Source: Hymenobacter taeanensis | GTDB taxonomy: Bacteria > Bacteroidota > Bacteroidia > Cytophagales > Hymenobacteraceae | Reading direction: 5' to 3' | NCBI RefSeq assembly: GCF_013137895.1 | Contig: NZ_CP053538.1 | Coordinates: 1,425,501 to 1,489,500 of the forward strand | DNA: 64,000 bases | Shown: positions 54,028 through 63,798 of the stretch, one piece after another | How positions within the stretch are numbered: position 1 is the stretch's first letter | Layout of the letters: every line of letters starts with the position of its first letter | Notes under the pieces: generated by a model | Seen by the model: the letters and a program-made list of their open reading frames with translations, nothing else | Told to the model about the DNA's origin: nothing | Databases searched by the model: none | Position numbers and translations under genes: made by a program

Positions 54028-54657
54028 TTAAAAGGTTTCGAGGGGCTGCTTCGCTCCTCTTTCCAGCTGCCGGCTAACATTGCTGGCTTCCTGCAGAAAA
54101 GCCACCACGGTGCCGATAGCTTCCGCCACAGCGGCTTCTATATATTCGGCTTTGGGCTGCAGGGGCATTTCCAGCAAGTCGCTTTCGTTGACGCTAACCA
54201 TAATTAGCGTAGCCGTGCCGCGGCTGGGCTTTTCCAAAAGGGTTATCACGTAATCATCGGTGCCGGCCGGCGCTTCAAACTGCGTGTAGAACAGGTCGTA
54301 GAAGTCGTGGCCAACTTTGCTGATCGTCTGATCTACAATGAGCCCCTCTATCTCCATGGTGCGTTGCTGCCGGGGTGCCTGGGCCGAATCGGAGGTGGCC
54401 TGCAGGAGTAGGCGCAGGGCTTCTTCCAGCTTTTTGGCGGGCAACGGCGCGGCCTTTGATTCCCGGACGGGGGCTTGCTGCTTTTGCTGCTCCTGTGGGT
54501 TTTCTCGCACCGGAATGCGCCGTCGCTCCTGGCCTGCTGCTAGTTGGGTTAACAGTAGTAAGCCGCTCAGGCAAATCAGCCGGCTTGCACAAGCTGCCAG
54601 GCTGCTAGCCACTGCTCTGCTTCTTCTCGCCATGTGTGCGAACCAATTAGCTGCCAT
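54028..54657 (-). CDS. csgE: curli assembly protein CsgE
   Basis: CsgE is the periplasmic adaptor that feeds curlin into CsgG. The protein is 209 residues, longer than E. coli CsgE (about 129), because of a hydrophobic signal (LICLSGLLLLTQLAAG) and a Gln/Arg/Pro-rich linker to about residue 95. The CsgE core follows: EGLIVDQTISKVGHDFYDLFY, ITLLEKPSRGTATLIMVSVNE and EAAVAEAIGTVVAFLQE in separate pieces. ATG 54633 is an alternative start that shortens the signal region. It is the first gene of the csgEFG run. Confidence 0.92.
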   Translation of the reverse strand: MAANWFAHMARRSRAVASSLAACASRLICLSGLLLLTQLAAGQERRRIPVRENPQEQQKQQAPVRESKAAPLPAKKLEEALRLLLQATSDSAQAPRQQRTMEIEGLIVDQTISKVGHDFYDLFYTQFEAPAGTDDYVITLLEKPSRGTATLIMVSVNESDLLEMPLQPKAEYIEAAVAEAIGTVVAFLQEASNVSRQLERGAKQPLETF

Positions 54658-55133
54658 AGTATGATGTATTCAAACCAAACGCTATGCTTAGCATGAGCAA
54701 ACACCCTTAAGCATAGATGTAAAAAAAAGTATGGGCTAATAGGAATAAATAGATGCATAAATGTAAATATTTAATTAAATAATCCAAGTATCCTGGCATA
54801 TTTTTGTCCTTAAATAATCGCGACTTGAACAAAATAAGGAAACGCTCCATACTTCCCTCTGGCAGTTTATGGGCCTTTGAATCATAATACAGTATACAGT
54901 CGGACTGCCAGATCAGCTTTAAGCTCCTGTTACACTATTGGTGGCTGCCCTGGAATTGATTGTTCTTACTCCCTATAAGGAAAGCTGTTACTTGAGTCTT
55001 ATTACCAAGCTATGTACCTCTATTACGCCATAGCAGAATGGGCACAAAGTAGCTAGGCCTACTGCTCCCTCACCTACACCATGGCTGATGAAGGTGGGAG
55101 CAGTAGGCCTAGCCGTTTACTATCGGTTATAGC
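54658..55133. other. AT-rich intergenic region with inverted repeat 55052-55113
   Basis: These 476 bp between csgE and the GH3 gene (both minus) have no supported gene. 54700-54850 is AT-rich and should contain the csgE promoter, though no perfect TAnnTTTG was placed. Near the GH3 stop an inverted repeat has 17-bp arms, GCTAGGCCTACTGCTCCC and its inverse (55052-55069, 55097-55113), without a T-run. It may end or protect the GH3 transcript. Both arms contain TAGGCCTA. Confidence 0.6.
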
Positions 55134-57827
55134 TTACTCAATCACGGTGCGTTTGCCCTGGAGCTTTACGTCAGTCTTCAGCACGTTGCCCTTGGCTACG
55201 GCCTCGGGGAGCGGCTGGCCGCCGCCGGCAAACAACTGCACCATACCTGCCTCTTCCGCGCGCTGGGCCTGGGCATTCAACTGCGACAGTTGACGGGGAG
55301 TAAGCGTGAACTTCACCGTCTTTTTCTCCCCGGCCTGCAGTGGCACGCGCCGGAAGCCTTCCAGAGCGTGCAGGGCCACGCGGCCTTTAGCATCGGGGTG
55401 GCGCACGTAGAGCTGCACTACCTCGTCGCCGGGGCGCTGGCTGGTGTTCTGCACCTCCACGCTCACCTGCACGGGCTGACCGGTTTTGGCTTTGGAAGGC
55501 GCCTTCAGGTTACTGTACTTGAAGGTGGAGTAGCTCAGGCCGTGGCCGAAGGGATAGAGCGGGGTATCCTTGAAGTAGCGGTAAGTGCGGCCGGCCATGT
55601 CGTAGTTATCGAAGGGTGGCAGCTGGCTCTCCGACTTATAAAACGTCACGGGCAGGCGGCCGGCGGGGTTATAGTCGCCAAAGAGCACATCGGCAATGGC
55701 CGTACCAGCGGCCTGCCCGCCGTACCAGCTGTTCACAATGGCCGGCAGGTTGGCTGCCTCCCACTGGCACCCGATGGCGCTGCCAGTCATCATTACAAAC
55801 ACCACCGGCTTACCCGTGGAGTGCAGCACCTGCATTAGCTCGGTCTGCACTTTAGGGAGGGCAATGCTGGTTCGGTCACCGCCGCTGAAGCCTTCCACGT
55901 TCACTTTCATCTCCTCGCCTTCCAGCCGCGGCGAGATGCCGCCCACAAACACAATGGCGTCGGCGTCTTTCACCTGGCCTAGGATGTTCTGGGCGTTCAT
56001 GGGCACCACGCGGGCCCCGGTGAACTTCAGAATGGTGCGGCTCACGGCTTGGAAATACTCAATCTTGATGGCCAGCTTCTTGCCGGCTTCCACCTTCATG
56101 ATGTGCTGCATGGTAGACACGCCCCGGCCCTTCCAGTTATCTAGTACCAGCTGGTTGTTGATGAACAGGCGGTAGCCATCGTCGCCGGTAACCTGGAAGG
56201 CCATCTCCTCCGACTTCTCGGGGGTGAACGTGCTCAGGTAGCGCGCCGATACGTTTTCCGAGGGCAGACCCGGTACAATCTCCAGCTTGGTGTTGGCCAG
56301 GTAGCGGTCTAGGCCAGGTTCCTGCACCGTAGCCACGGGCTTGCCCTCCAGGTTAGTGCCTTTGAAGTACTCGGCCCGGAAGCCCGGCTTACCCTCGTAG
56401 GCCAGGTCCTTGTTGAGGTCGAAGGTTTCATACACGATGTTGCTGGCGTAGTCAACGCCCTGAATGTACGTGACCTGGGTATTGGGCCCTACTTTCTCCC
56501 GGATGCCCATGAGGGGCGTCACGTTGCGGGTGGGAAAGCCATTGTAGTTGCCCAGCTGCACACTTTCGTTGTCGGCGTTGGGGCCAAGCACAGCAATCTT
56601 CTTCAAGCCTTTGCGCAACGGCAGGGTGTTATTCTCATTCTTAAGCAGTACCATCGACTCCTGTGCCATTTTGAGGGCGTGGGCCTGGTGCGGGGCGCTT
56701 TCCACTACGCTCATCGGAATCTGGGCATACTTCACGCGCTCCACGGGGTCAAACATGCCCAACTGAAAGCGAATCTTATACAGCCGCTTCACCGATACAT
56801 CGAGCTGCTTTTCCGTAATCAAGCCTTTCTGCACCGCTTCCAGCAGAGAGTTGTAGGTGAAGAGCTTGCCGGTGGCGCACTCAATATCGGTGCCGTGCAG
56901 CACGGCGTTAGCGGCAGCAGTAGCTGCATCGGGGTCGGTTTTATGGTGCTGCCAGAAGTCGTTGAGGCCGTCGCAGTCGGAGGTAACGTAGCCCTTGAAC
57001 TTCCACTTGTCGTAGAGGATTTCGTTCATGAGCTTGTCGCTACCACAGCAGGGCTGCCCGGCGTAGGCATTGTAGGCACACATCACGCCGGCCACTTTGG
57101 CATCCACTACCAGGTCGCGGAAGGCGGGCAGGTAGGTATCCCAGAGGTCGTAGTCGCTGATTTGGGCGTTGAACTCATGGCGCAACTGCTCTGGGCCGCT
57201 GTGCACGGCAAAGTGCTTGGCGCAGGCCGTAATCTTAAGATACTTAGGGTCGTCGCCCTGGAACCCTCGTACCAACGCTGAGCCTAGCTGGCCCGTCAGG
57301 TAGGGGTCTTCCCCGTAGGTTTCCTGGCCCCGGCCCCAGCGCGGGTCACGAAAGATGTTGATGTTGGGCGTCCAGAAGGTGAGGCCCTGATAAATTCCCC
57401 GCTCCCCGCGCCGCACGTACTCTTGGTGCACCGCCCGGGCTTCATCGGAGGTGATGGTGGCCATCCGCAGCATAGCGTCCTCATCGAAGGTGGCAGCCAG
57501 GCCTATAGCCTGCGGAAACACCGTGGTTTTCATGCTGGTGCGGGCCACGCCGTGCAGAGCCTCATTCCACCAGTTGTAGGCGGGTATCTCCAGCCGGTCT
57601 ATCGGGGCTGAAGCGTTAAGCATCTGCGACACTTTTTCCGGCAAGGTCAGGCGGCCCACCAGGTCATCTACCCGCTGGTCGATGGGCAGGTCGGGGTTGC
57701 GGAAGGGCAGATCGGCGACGGGAACTGGGGCAGACTGCGCGGTAGTGGGAACTCCGGGCTGAGAGTTTTGGCTGGGAATGCCGCCCGTAAGAGCTGCCAG
57801 CCACAACATGATGAGTGGGTTTTTCAT
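55134..57827 (-). CDS. glycoside hydrolase family 3 enzyme with PA14 domain
   Basis: This 897-residue secreted enzyme has a signal-like N-terminus (PLIMLWLAALTGG). It is probably a beta-glucosidase or beta-xylosidase. The GH3 barrel covers about 45-350 with YNWWNEALHGV, NINIFRDPRWGRGQETYGEDP and the nucleophile in VTSDCDG (Asp284). The second GH3 domain is interrupted at about 475-610 by a PA14 carbohydrate-binding insert (GFRAEYFKGTNLEG, DDGYRLFINNQLVLDNW). The C-terminus (about 770-880) is the Fn3-like domain. The order of motifs resembles the xylosidase/arabinosidase branch, but specificity is open. It is divergent from the sigma/FecR/Sus genes and is a plausible member of that unit. Confidence 0.94.
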   Translation of the reverse strand: MKNPLIMLWLAALTGGIPSQNSQPGVPTTAQSAPVPVADLPFRNPDLPIDQRVDDLVGRLTLPEKVSQMLNASAPIDRLEIPAYNWWNEALHGVARTSMKTTVFPQAIGLAATFDEDAMLRMATITSDEARAVHQEYVRRGERGIYQGLTFWTPNINIFRDPRWGRGQETYGEDPYLTGQLGSALVRGFQGDDPKYLKITACAKHFAVHSGPEQLRHEFNAQISDYDLWDTYLPAFRDLVVDAKVAGVMCAYNAYAGQPCCGSDKLMNEILYDKWKFKGYVTSDCDGLNDFWQHHKTDPDAATAAANAVLHGTDIECATGKLFTYNSLLEAVQKGLITEKQLDVSVKRLYKIRFQLGMFDPVERVKYAQIPMSVVESAPHQAHALKMAQESMVLLKNENNTLPLRKGLKKIAVLGPNADNESVQLGNYNGFPTRNVTPLMGIREKVGPNTQVTYIQGVDYASNIVYETFDLNKDLAYEGKPGFRAEYFKGTNLEGKPVATVQEPGLDRYLANTKLEIVPGLPSENVSARYLSTFTPEKSEEMAFQVTGDDGYRLFINNQLVLDNWKGRGVSTMQHIMKVEAGKKLAIKIEYFQAVSRTILKFTGARVVPMNAQNILGQVKDADAIVFVGGISPRLEGEEMKVNVEGFSGGDRTSIALPKVQTELMQVLHSTGKPVVFVMMTGSAIGCQWEAANLPAIVNSWYGGQAAGTAIADVLFGDYNPAGRLPVTFYKSESQLPPFDNYDMAGRTYRYFKDTPLYPFGHGLSYSTFKYSNLKAPSKAKTGQPVQVSVEVQNTSQRPGDEVVQLYVRHPDAKGRVALHALEGFRRVPLQAGEKKTVKFTLTPRQLSQLNAQAQRAEEAGMVQLFAGGGQPLPEAVAKGNVLKTDVKLQGKRTVIE

Positions 57828-58382
57828 CTGTAGAACACAAGTAAATATTCAGTGCCCGACTATGGCCAGCACGCTACTAGCCTACAGCCCAAGGCCCGCC
57901 AGCAGGCCGCGCCATCCAAGAAGGGACGTATTAAGGCCGGCGCTAAAGTAGGCGTACCGTCAACAGCTGACCATCTTCTGCACTCTTGCCAGAAAGAAAT
58001 AAACTATGCAATCGTTTCAGATAGTATTTTTTATAGGATACATAGCACCGATACTATTAATGCCTGGCACCATGCACCACCAGCTACTGCTATTAGCTAA
58101 GGCTGGGGGCAAATGGCCAGTCGAGAACCGTCACAAATAGCTCATTAAATGGCATTCCGCAGTTCTGCCCCAGCTAATAATCTATTAAACACTATGTGAA
58201 AAACACAGCCAATTACCGTCCTGTAGTAGGGGTGAATCTGTTGATGATTACCCGTGAATGCTTGCCTTTTTGTTGCTTGTGAGGAATTTCAGACTTGATA
58301 ATTCACTGACCCTAAACTGTATATTCGCAGGAGAAGCATATCCATTTTCCTCTTTTACTCCGTGCAACCTACTTCCGTCCGC
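57828..58382. other. intergenic region between GH3 and the ECF sigma gene
   Basis: These 555 bp have no supported gene. A frame at 57852-58100 is Lys/Ala/His-rich at first, then composition-random, and is not credited. The region must hold the divergent promoters: the sigma gene's candidate is at 58295-58327. Nothing resembling a known operator was found. Confidence 0.45.
58295..58327 (+). promoter_or_regulatory. candidate promoter of the ECF sigma gene
   Basis: TTG (58295-58297) and TATATTCG (58320-58327, one base off TAnnTTTG) are 22 bp apart, within the known Bacteroidota range. The leader to the ATG would be about 50 nt. Confidence 0.45.
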
Positions 58383-58961
58383 ATGTATGCTTCTTACTCA
58401 GAGGCCACCCTGCTCGACGCTCTACGAGCGGGCGATGAAGGGGCCTTTGCGGAGATGTATAAGCGCTACAGCTTCCGCCTGTTTACAGTGGCTTACCAGA
58501 AGCTGAAAAGCCGTGAAGCAGCCGAGGAGTTGGTGCAGGACTTGTTCGAGAACCTCTGGACGCGGCGGGCTACCATACAGGTAGAGCAGCTCGACCACTA
58601 CCTGTTTTCGGCTATCAAGTACCGCATCATCAACTACATCAAAACGCAGAAGCTGCGCGCGGGCTACCAGCTATACATGCAGGTAAGCGTTTCGGAAAAG
58701 AACACGGAAACCGAAGAGGCGCTGGCCTTGAATGACCTGACGGCAGCATTGCTGGCCGGAATGCAAGACCTGCCCGAGAAGTCGCGGGAGATTTTTCAAC
58801 TCAGCCGGTTTGAGCATTATAGCGTGTCGGAAATCTCCGGGCATATTAATCTATCTGAGAAAACGGTGGAGTATCACCTTACCAAATCCCTCAAACTATT
58901 GCGGCGCTACCTGCGGGATTTCTTGCTTGCAGTGCTGCCGATACTGTTTTTATTGAAATAG
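58383..58961 (+). CDS. ECF-type (RpoE-like) RNA polymerase sigma factor
   Basis: From ATG 58383 the protein has 192 residues; a GTG at 58362 would add seven. Region 2 is at about 10-80 (LRAGDEGAFAEMYKRYSFRLFTVAYQ, EELVQDLFENLWTRR) and region 4 at about 120-180 (LPEKSREIFQLSRF, SVSEISGHINLSEKTVEYHLTK), with the C-terminal hydrophobic end LLAVLPILF that is common in the Bacteroidota SigH/FecI-type factors. It is followed by an anti-sigma gene and a SusC gene with an STN domain, so it probably directs their expression when the SusC ligand is present. Confidence 0.93.
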   Translation: MYASYSEATLLDALRAGDEGAFAEMYKRYSFRLFTVAYQKLKSREAAEELVQDLFENLWTRRATIQVEQLDHYLFSAIKYRIINYIKTQKLRAGYQLYMQVSVSEKNTETEEALALNDLTAALLAGMQDLPEKSREIFQLSRFEHYSVSEISGHINLSEKTVEYHLTKSLKLLRRYLRDFLLAVLPILFLLK

Positions 58962-59101
58962 CAATCAGCTGATTATCAAGCAATTACCAGATTATTTATT
59001 AGTCACCAAAAAGAATTTTCAGAAAAAGCATCCTCGGGTTTAGGGGTCAGAGCAAGTTAGATGACTTGTTAGATAGATGCCCGCCTAAAACCCCTGCGAA
59101 C

Positions 59102-60148
59102 GTGACCGAAGCCCAATTTCAAACTCTGCTCCAACGCTATCTGGACGGCCAGTGTACGCCCGAAGAGGCCCTCGTAGTGGAGCAGTGGTACAACCGTTTG
59201 GAGGAGGCCGAAGGCAAGGTGTTGCGCACCCAAAACCAGGAGGCCGTAGAGGATGCCATCTGGCAGCGCATTCAGCAAAATAAGAAGCCGGAGGTTCCGG
59301 CGCCTATAGTAGTTCAGCATCCGGCCAGCTTCTGGCAGCGCCCCCAGCTTCAGTGGGCGGCCATCCTACTCTTCGCCATGGGCCTAGGCCTGTTGTTCCC
59401 GGCGCTGAAGCACCTCCAGACCACCCAACAACCCAACAACGCAACCGCCAACGGCTGGATGCGCCACAGCAACACCACTGCCCAGGAACAAGCCTTCCGC
59501 CTCCCCGATGGCAGCCTGATTACCCTGCACCCCGGCAGCAGCTTGCGCTACGCTACTGGCCTAGCAGGCCCTAAACGCGAGGTGTACCTGGAGGGAGAAG
59601 CCTTTTTTCAAGTGAGCAAGAACCCGGCTCGTCCGTTTCTGGTGTTCACCAAGCAGGTGGTTACTACGGTACTAGGTACCAGCTTCCGGGTGAAGGCCTA
59701 CGCGGCTGGCAAAGAAGCCTCAGTAGCAGTACGTGAGGGCAAAGTTTCAGTGCAGGCCCGCGAGCATGCCCAGTTGGATGCCACGCCCGTTAAGCCCGCG
59801 GCCTACGGGGTGGTGCTGCTACCTAATCAGCAGGTGGTGTATTCCGTGGCCAAGCAGCACCTTCGGAAGGAACTGGTTGACAAGCCGGTGGTACTAGTGC
59901 CCCAGTCCTTTGAATTTGAGGAACGGCCCGTAGCCGAGGTACTCACGGCCCTGGAAAAGGCCTACGGCGTGGCAATAGCCTATGACAAAGCGAAGCTAGC
60001 GGGCTGTACCGTCAGCATTGCCTTCTACGATGAGCCTCTGTTCGAGAAGCTAGGCCTCTTGTGCAAGTCGCTGGGCGCCTACTACACCATGTCGGAGGCC
60101 CAAATCACTATACACAGCACCGGTTGCCAGCCAAGCCCACAGAGCTAG
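59102..60148 (+). CDS. FecR-family anti-sigma factor
   Basis: From GTG 59102 the protein has 348 residues; a TTG at 59066 would add twelve. It has a short cytoplasmic N-terminus (sigma-binding, TPEEALVVEQWYNR), one membrane helix (about 88-106, QWAAILLFAMGLGLLFPAL), a FecR beta domain (about 140-235, RLPDGSLITLHPGSSLRYA, VYLEGEAFFQV, TVLGTSFRVKAYA) and a C-terminal DUF4974 domain (about 270-340). It receives the signal from the SusC STN domain in the periplasm and controls the sigma factor encoded before it. Confidence 0.94.
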   Translation: MTEAQFQTLLQRYLDGQCTPEEALVVEQWYNRLEEAEGKVLRTQNQEAVEDAIWQRIQQNKKPEVPAPIVVQHPASFWQRPQLQWAAILLFAMGLGLLFPALKHLQTTQQPNNATANGWMRHSNTTAQEQAFRLPDGSLITLHPGSSLRYATGLAGPKREVYLEGEAFFQVSKNPARPFLVFTKQVVTTVLGTSFRVKAYAAGKEASVAVREGKVSVQAREHAQLDATPVKPAAYGVVLLPNQQVVYSVAKQHLRKELVDKPVVLVPQSFEFEERPVAEVLTALEKAYGVAIAYDKAKLAGCTVSIAFYDEPLFEKLGLLCKSLGAYYTMSEAQITIHSTGCQPSPQS

Positions 60149-60324
60149 GCTTCTCTGGGTGCAACCCCACTTAGCTCTGGCCTATACCCCATTACCAGTC
60201 GGGTACGCGCCTTCACTACTACCCCACCCTTAATCCCTTTACTCTTAAAGCACTACAGCATCTGAGTCGATCTTCGCCTCACCTCATTCCATCCCACAAC
60301 CCCACTACCGTTCAGCCAAATCCC

Positions 60325-63300
60325 ATGAAAAAGCTGGTACATTTCCCCCCACCGTTCCATATTACTGCTAAGGCTCTGACGCTTCAGGCGGCCATGCTTT
60401 GCCTCCCGGCAAGCCTTGCCGTTGCTCATGTTGCGGCCCCAGCTTCCGATGCCGCAGTAGCGCAACCCGCCGTAGCCCAAACGGTGCTGGAGCGCAAAAT
60501 CACGTTGCAGGTAGAAGCTCAAACGATTAAAGAAACCCTGGGCCAGATTGCCAAGCAGGCTAATATTCGCTTTGTATATAGCCAGCAGCTGATTGGTGCT
60601 GAGCGCAAAGTGTCGCTGCAAGCACAAGACCAGCCTCTCTCCACGGTGCTAGATGAGGTGCTGTCGCCGCTGAAAATCCAGTATGAGGTGAGCAATGACC
60701 GTGTTGTGCTGCGGGCACCAAAACCAACCTCCGCAATCGTTTCCAATGCAAACGTTTCAGAGCTGGCCAATGTCCCGGTCTCGGGTCGGGTAGTAGATGC
60801 CAAAGGCAATGGCCTGCCCGGCGTAACGGTGGTGGTGAAGAACACTACCATCGGTACCAGCACCGGCTCTGATGGCAGTTTTAGCCTGCAGGTACCGGAA
60901 AACAGTGTACTCGTTATCAGCTTTGTAGGCTTCACGCGCCGGGAAGTTCCCGTTGTGGGTGCTACCAGTAGCCTGAGCATTACGCTAGCCGAGGATTCGC
61001 AAGCCCTGAATGAAGTTGTGGTAATTGGCTATGGTACGGCCCGCAAAAGCGACCTGACCGGCTCGGTAGCTTCCGTAAGCGCAGCGCAGCTTACTCAGGT
61101 GGCCACCGCCGACCCCGTGCAAGCCCTGCAGGGCCGCGTGGCCGGGGTAGAGGTTACGTCGAACAGTGGCCAACCCGGCTCGGGCACCCGCATCAGGGTG
61201 CGGGGTGTGGGCACCATCAACAACAGTGACCCACTATATGTGGTAGACGGGGTGCAGACCAGCGACATCAGCTTTTTGCTACCCACCGATATCGAGTCGA
61301 CTGAAATTCTGAAGGATGCTTCGGCCACCGCCATTTATGGTTCTCGCGGGGCCAATGGCGTGGTGCTCATCACCACCAAGCACGGCAAGGCAGGCCTGAC
61401 CCAGTTTAACGCCACCGGTTACACCGGCTTTCAGGAAATCCGGCATAAGCTAGACCTTACTAACGCTACGCAGTACGCTACGCTTGTGAGTGAGGCATAT
61501 GCCAATGCGGGGGCCCCCATACCCCCCAATTACAGAACGGCCCTGCAGAACGCTATTTCCACCAACGATAAAGGGCCTAATTTCCAGGACTTGATAACGC
61601 AAAAGGGCCTGATTCAGAACTATAGTCTCTCGGCGGCAGGTGGCACTGAGCAAAACCGTTTTCTGGTGAGCGGCAGCTACTTCCAGCAAGACGGCATTAT
61701 CAAGAACTCAGGCTTCAGGAAGTACGTGGTGCGCGTGAATGATGATCTGCAGCTCACCAAGCGCATTAAGGCGGGCGTTTCGGGTACGTTCTCCAGCTCC
61801 AATGCCACCGGCCAGGGCGACGGTACCGGTGGCTCCGTGCCCTATACCATTATCCAGAATGCCATTCTGGCTAACCCGTTATACTCGCCCTACAACTCCG
61901 ACGGCTCCTACCACTTCGACGACCTCGTTAATACGCCCAACGTGCCTCGCTCACTAGAGGAGCAGAAGTACAACAAGAACCAGTATACGTCACTGTTTTC
62001 CACGGCGTACCTGGATATTACCTTAGCAAAGGGGTTGAGCTTCCGTTCCACCTTCGGCATTAACTACAACAACAGCCACCCCAAAAACTACCAACCTCAG
62101 TACTACCTTGGCCCCACTGACCAGCGGGCCCAGAGCGCGCTCATTGAAACGCGTAACGAGTCGGTGTCGTGGGTATGGTCGAACTACGCCAACTATACCC
62201 GGGACCTGGGCAACAACAGCTCCTTCTCCGCCACTCTAGGCCAGGAAGCGCAGCGTAATTATGGTAACGGCATTTCCGTGACGGGCTATAACGTGCCCGC
62301 TGATGCCTCCCTACAGTATATCTCGGCTTCGCGCAGCTCCAGCAATGCCATCCGTAGTTCCCAGTATGACAGCGGCCTGCTCTCCTACTTCGGCCGGGCC
62401 AATTACAACTTCCACGATAAATACCTACTCACGGGTACGTTGCGCTTCGACCAGACCTCCAAGTTTCTGGGGCCGGTGCGCACGGGCACATTCCCTTCGG
62501 TGGGCGCCGCCTGGAACATCTCCAATGAGGATTTCCTGAAAGGCATCTCGGCCATCTCCTCGCTGAAGCTTCGGGCCAGCTACGGGGCGGTAGGTAATCA
62601 AAACGCAGCTCCCAACTATGGTTATGCTTCGGTGGCCCGCGGCAACCAGACCTACACTTTTAACGGTGTAGCGGCTCCTGGCCTGGCCATCACGCAGCTC
62701 AATAACCCCGACCTGAAATGGGAAACCGCAGTTACTCAGGATGTCGGTATTGATGGAGAGTTCTTCGATAGCAAAGTGACCATCACCGCCGACTACTTTA
62801 TCCGGCGCACCAAGGATATGATTGCCCTGCTGCCCGTGCCCGACTACGTAGGCCAGGCCCCAGCCAGCGCCAATGTGGGCTCCCTGCGCAATCGTGGCCT
62901 GGAACTGGCCTTGGGCTACCGCAACCAGATCGGGAAGCTGCAATACAACCTGGGGCTGAACTTCACCAAAATCAGCAACGAAATCACGGATCTGGGTGGG
63001 GCTAACCCTATTGCCAGTGGCAACGTGCTGGTGCAAACCGGCAACACTACGCTTACCAGCGTAGGCCGCGAAATAGCGTACTTCTACGGACTGAAGGCCG
63101 ATGGTATTTTCCGCAATCAGAGCGAGGTTGATGCTTACAAAGGTTCTACTGGTGCCCTCATCCAGCCCGGGGCCAAACCCGGCGACGTGAAGTACCGCGA
63201 CGTGAACGGCGACGGTCAGATTACCTCCCTGGATAATACCTACCTGGGTAGTGCTACGCCCAAGTTCACCTATGGTGGCTCCGTTAACCTCTCCTACAGC

Positions 63301-63777
63301 AACTTCGACTTTAAGGTGCTGCTGTATGGGGTGCAAGGCGCCGAAGCGGTTAATGGTGGTGCCTTCCGGCTGTTGGAGTCAAGCAATTTTGTGGGTGCCT
63401 GGAACAACTTCTACGCGTCTCGGATGGACCGCTGGACGCCCAGCAACCCCAACGCCAGCCAGCCCCGCGTGACCTCCAACGACACCAACGGCAATGACCG
63501 GTTCAGCAGCCGCTACGTGGAGGATGCCAGCTACCTGCGCGCCCGCAATATGGAACTGGGCTACACGCTGCCTACCACGGTAGGCTCGCGTTTCCACGTG
63601 AACGGGTTCCGGGTATTTGCCTCGGTTGATAACGTGTTTACCATCACCAAATACACCGGCTACGACCCCGAGATTTCTACGGCAGGATTCTACAACAACC
63701 CCCTGGCCTACGGCGTGGATTACGGTAATTACCCTCAGGCCCGCACCTACCGCCTGGGCTTCAACCTGCAGTTTTAA
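60325..63777 (+). CDS. SusC/RagA-family TonB-dependent outer-membrane transporter with STN domain
   Basis: This 1150-residue protein takes up oligosaccharide or a similar ligand with its SusD partner. The N-terminal signal has a long polar start. An STN signalling domain covers about 56-127 (TLQVEAQTIKETLGQIAK), then a carboxypeptidase-regulatory-like domain about 150-230 (VPVSGRVVDAKGNGLPGVTV), the plug with the SusC motif EVVVIGYGTARKSDLTGS at about 231, and the 22-strand barrel to the C-terminal Phe. The STN domain is present in the transporters that signal through FecR, which is encoded immediately upstream. It is followed 21 bp later by SusD. Confidence 0.96.
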   Translation: MKKLVHFPPPFHITAKALTLQAAMLCLPASLAVAHVAAPASDAAVAQPAVAQTVLERKITLQVEAQTIKETLGQIAKQANIRFVYSQQLIGAERKVSLQAQDQPLSTVLDEVLSPLKIQYEVSNDRVVLRAPKPTSAIVSNANVSELANVPVSGRVVDAKGNGLPGVTVVVKNTTIGTSTGSDGSFSLQVPENSVLVISFVGFTRREVPVVGATSSLSITLAEDSQALNEVVVIGYGTARKSDLTGSVASVSAAQLTQVATADPVQALQGRVAGVEVTSNSGQPGSGTRIRVRGVGTINNSDPLYVVDGVQTSDISFLLPTDIESTEILKDASATAIYGSRGANGVVLITTKHGKAGLTQFNATGYTGFQEIRHKLDLTNATQYATLVSEAYANAGAPIPPNYRTALQNAISTNDKGPNFQDLITQKGLIQNYSLSAAGGTEQNRFLVSGSYFQQDGIIKNSGFRKYVVRVNDDLQLTKRIKAGVSGTFSSSNATGQGDGTGGSVPYTIIQNAILANPLYSPYNSDGSYHFDDLVNTPNVPRSLEEQKYNKNQYTSLFSTAYLDITLAKGLSFRSTFGINYNNSHPKNYQPQYYLGPTDQRAQSALIETRNESVSWVWSNYANYTRDLGNNSSFSATLGQEAQRNYGNGISVTGYNVPADASLQYISASRSSSNAIRSSQYDSGLLSYFGRANYNFHDKYLLTGTLRFDQTSKFLGPVRTGTFPSVGAAWNISNEDFLKGISAISSLKLRASYGAVGNQNAAPNYGYASVARGNQTYTFNGVAAPGLAITQLNNPDLKWETAVTQDVGIDGEFFDSKVTITADYFIRRTKDMIALLPVPDYVGQAPASANVGSLRNRGLELALGYRNQIGKLQYNLGLNFTKISNEITDLGGANPIASGNVLVQTGNTTLTSVGREIAYFYGLKADGIFRNQSEVDAYKGSTGALIQPGAKPGDVKYRDVNGDGQITSLDNTYLGSATPKFTYGGSVNLSYSNFDFKVLLYGVQGAEAVNGGAFRLLESSNFVGAWNNFYASRMDRWTPSNPNASQPRVTSNDTNGNDRFSSRYVEDASYLRARNMELGYTLPTTVGSRFHVNGFRVFASVDNVFTITKYTGYDPEISTAGFYNNPLAYGVDYGNYPQARTYRLGFNLQF

Positions 63778-63798
63778 CGATACTTTTACGCACTCAAG

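Noticed and set aside
57852..58100. 82-aa open frame upstream of the ECF sigma gene
   Set aside because: No homology, random composition and no ribosome-binding site; the region should hold promoters.
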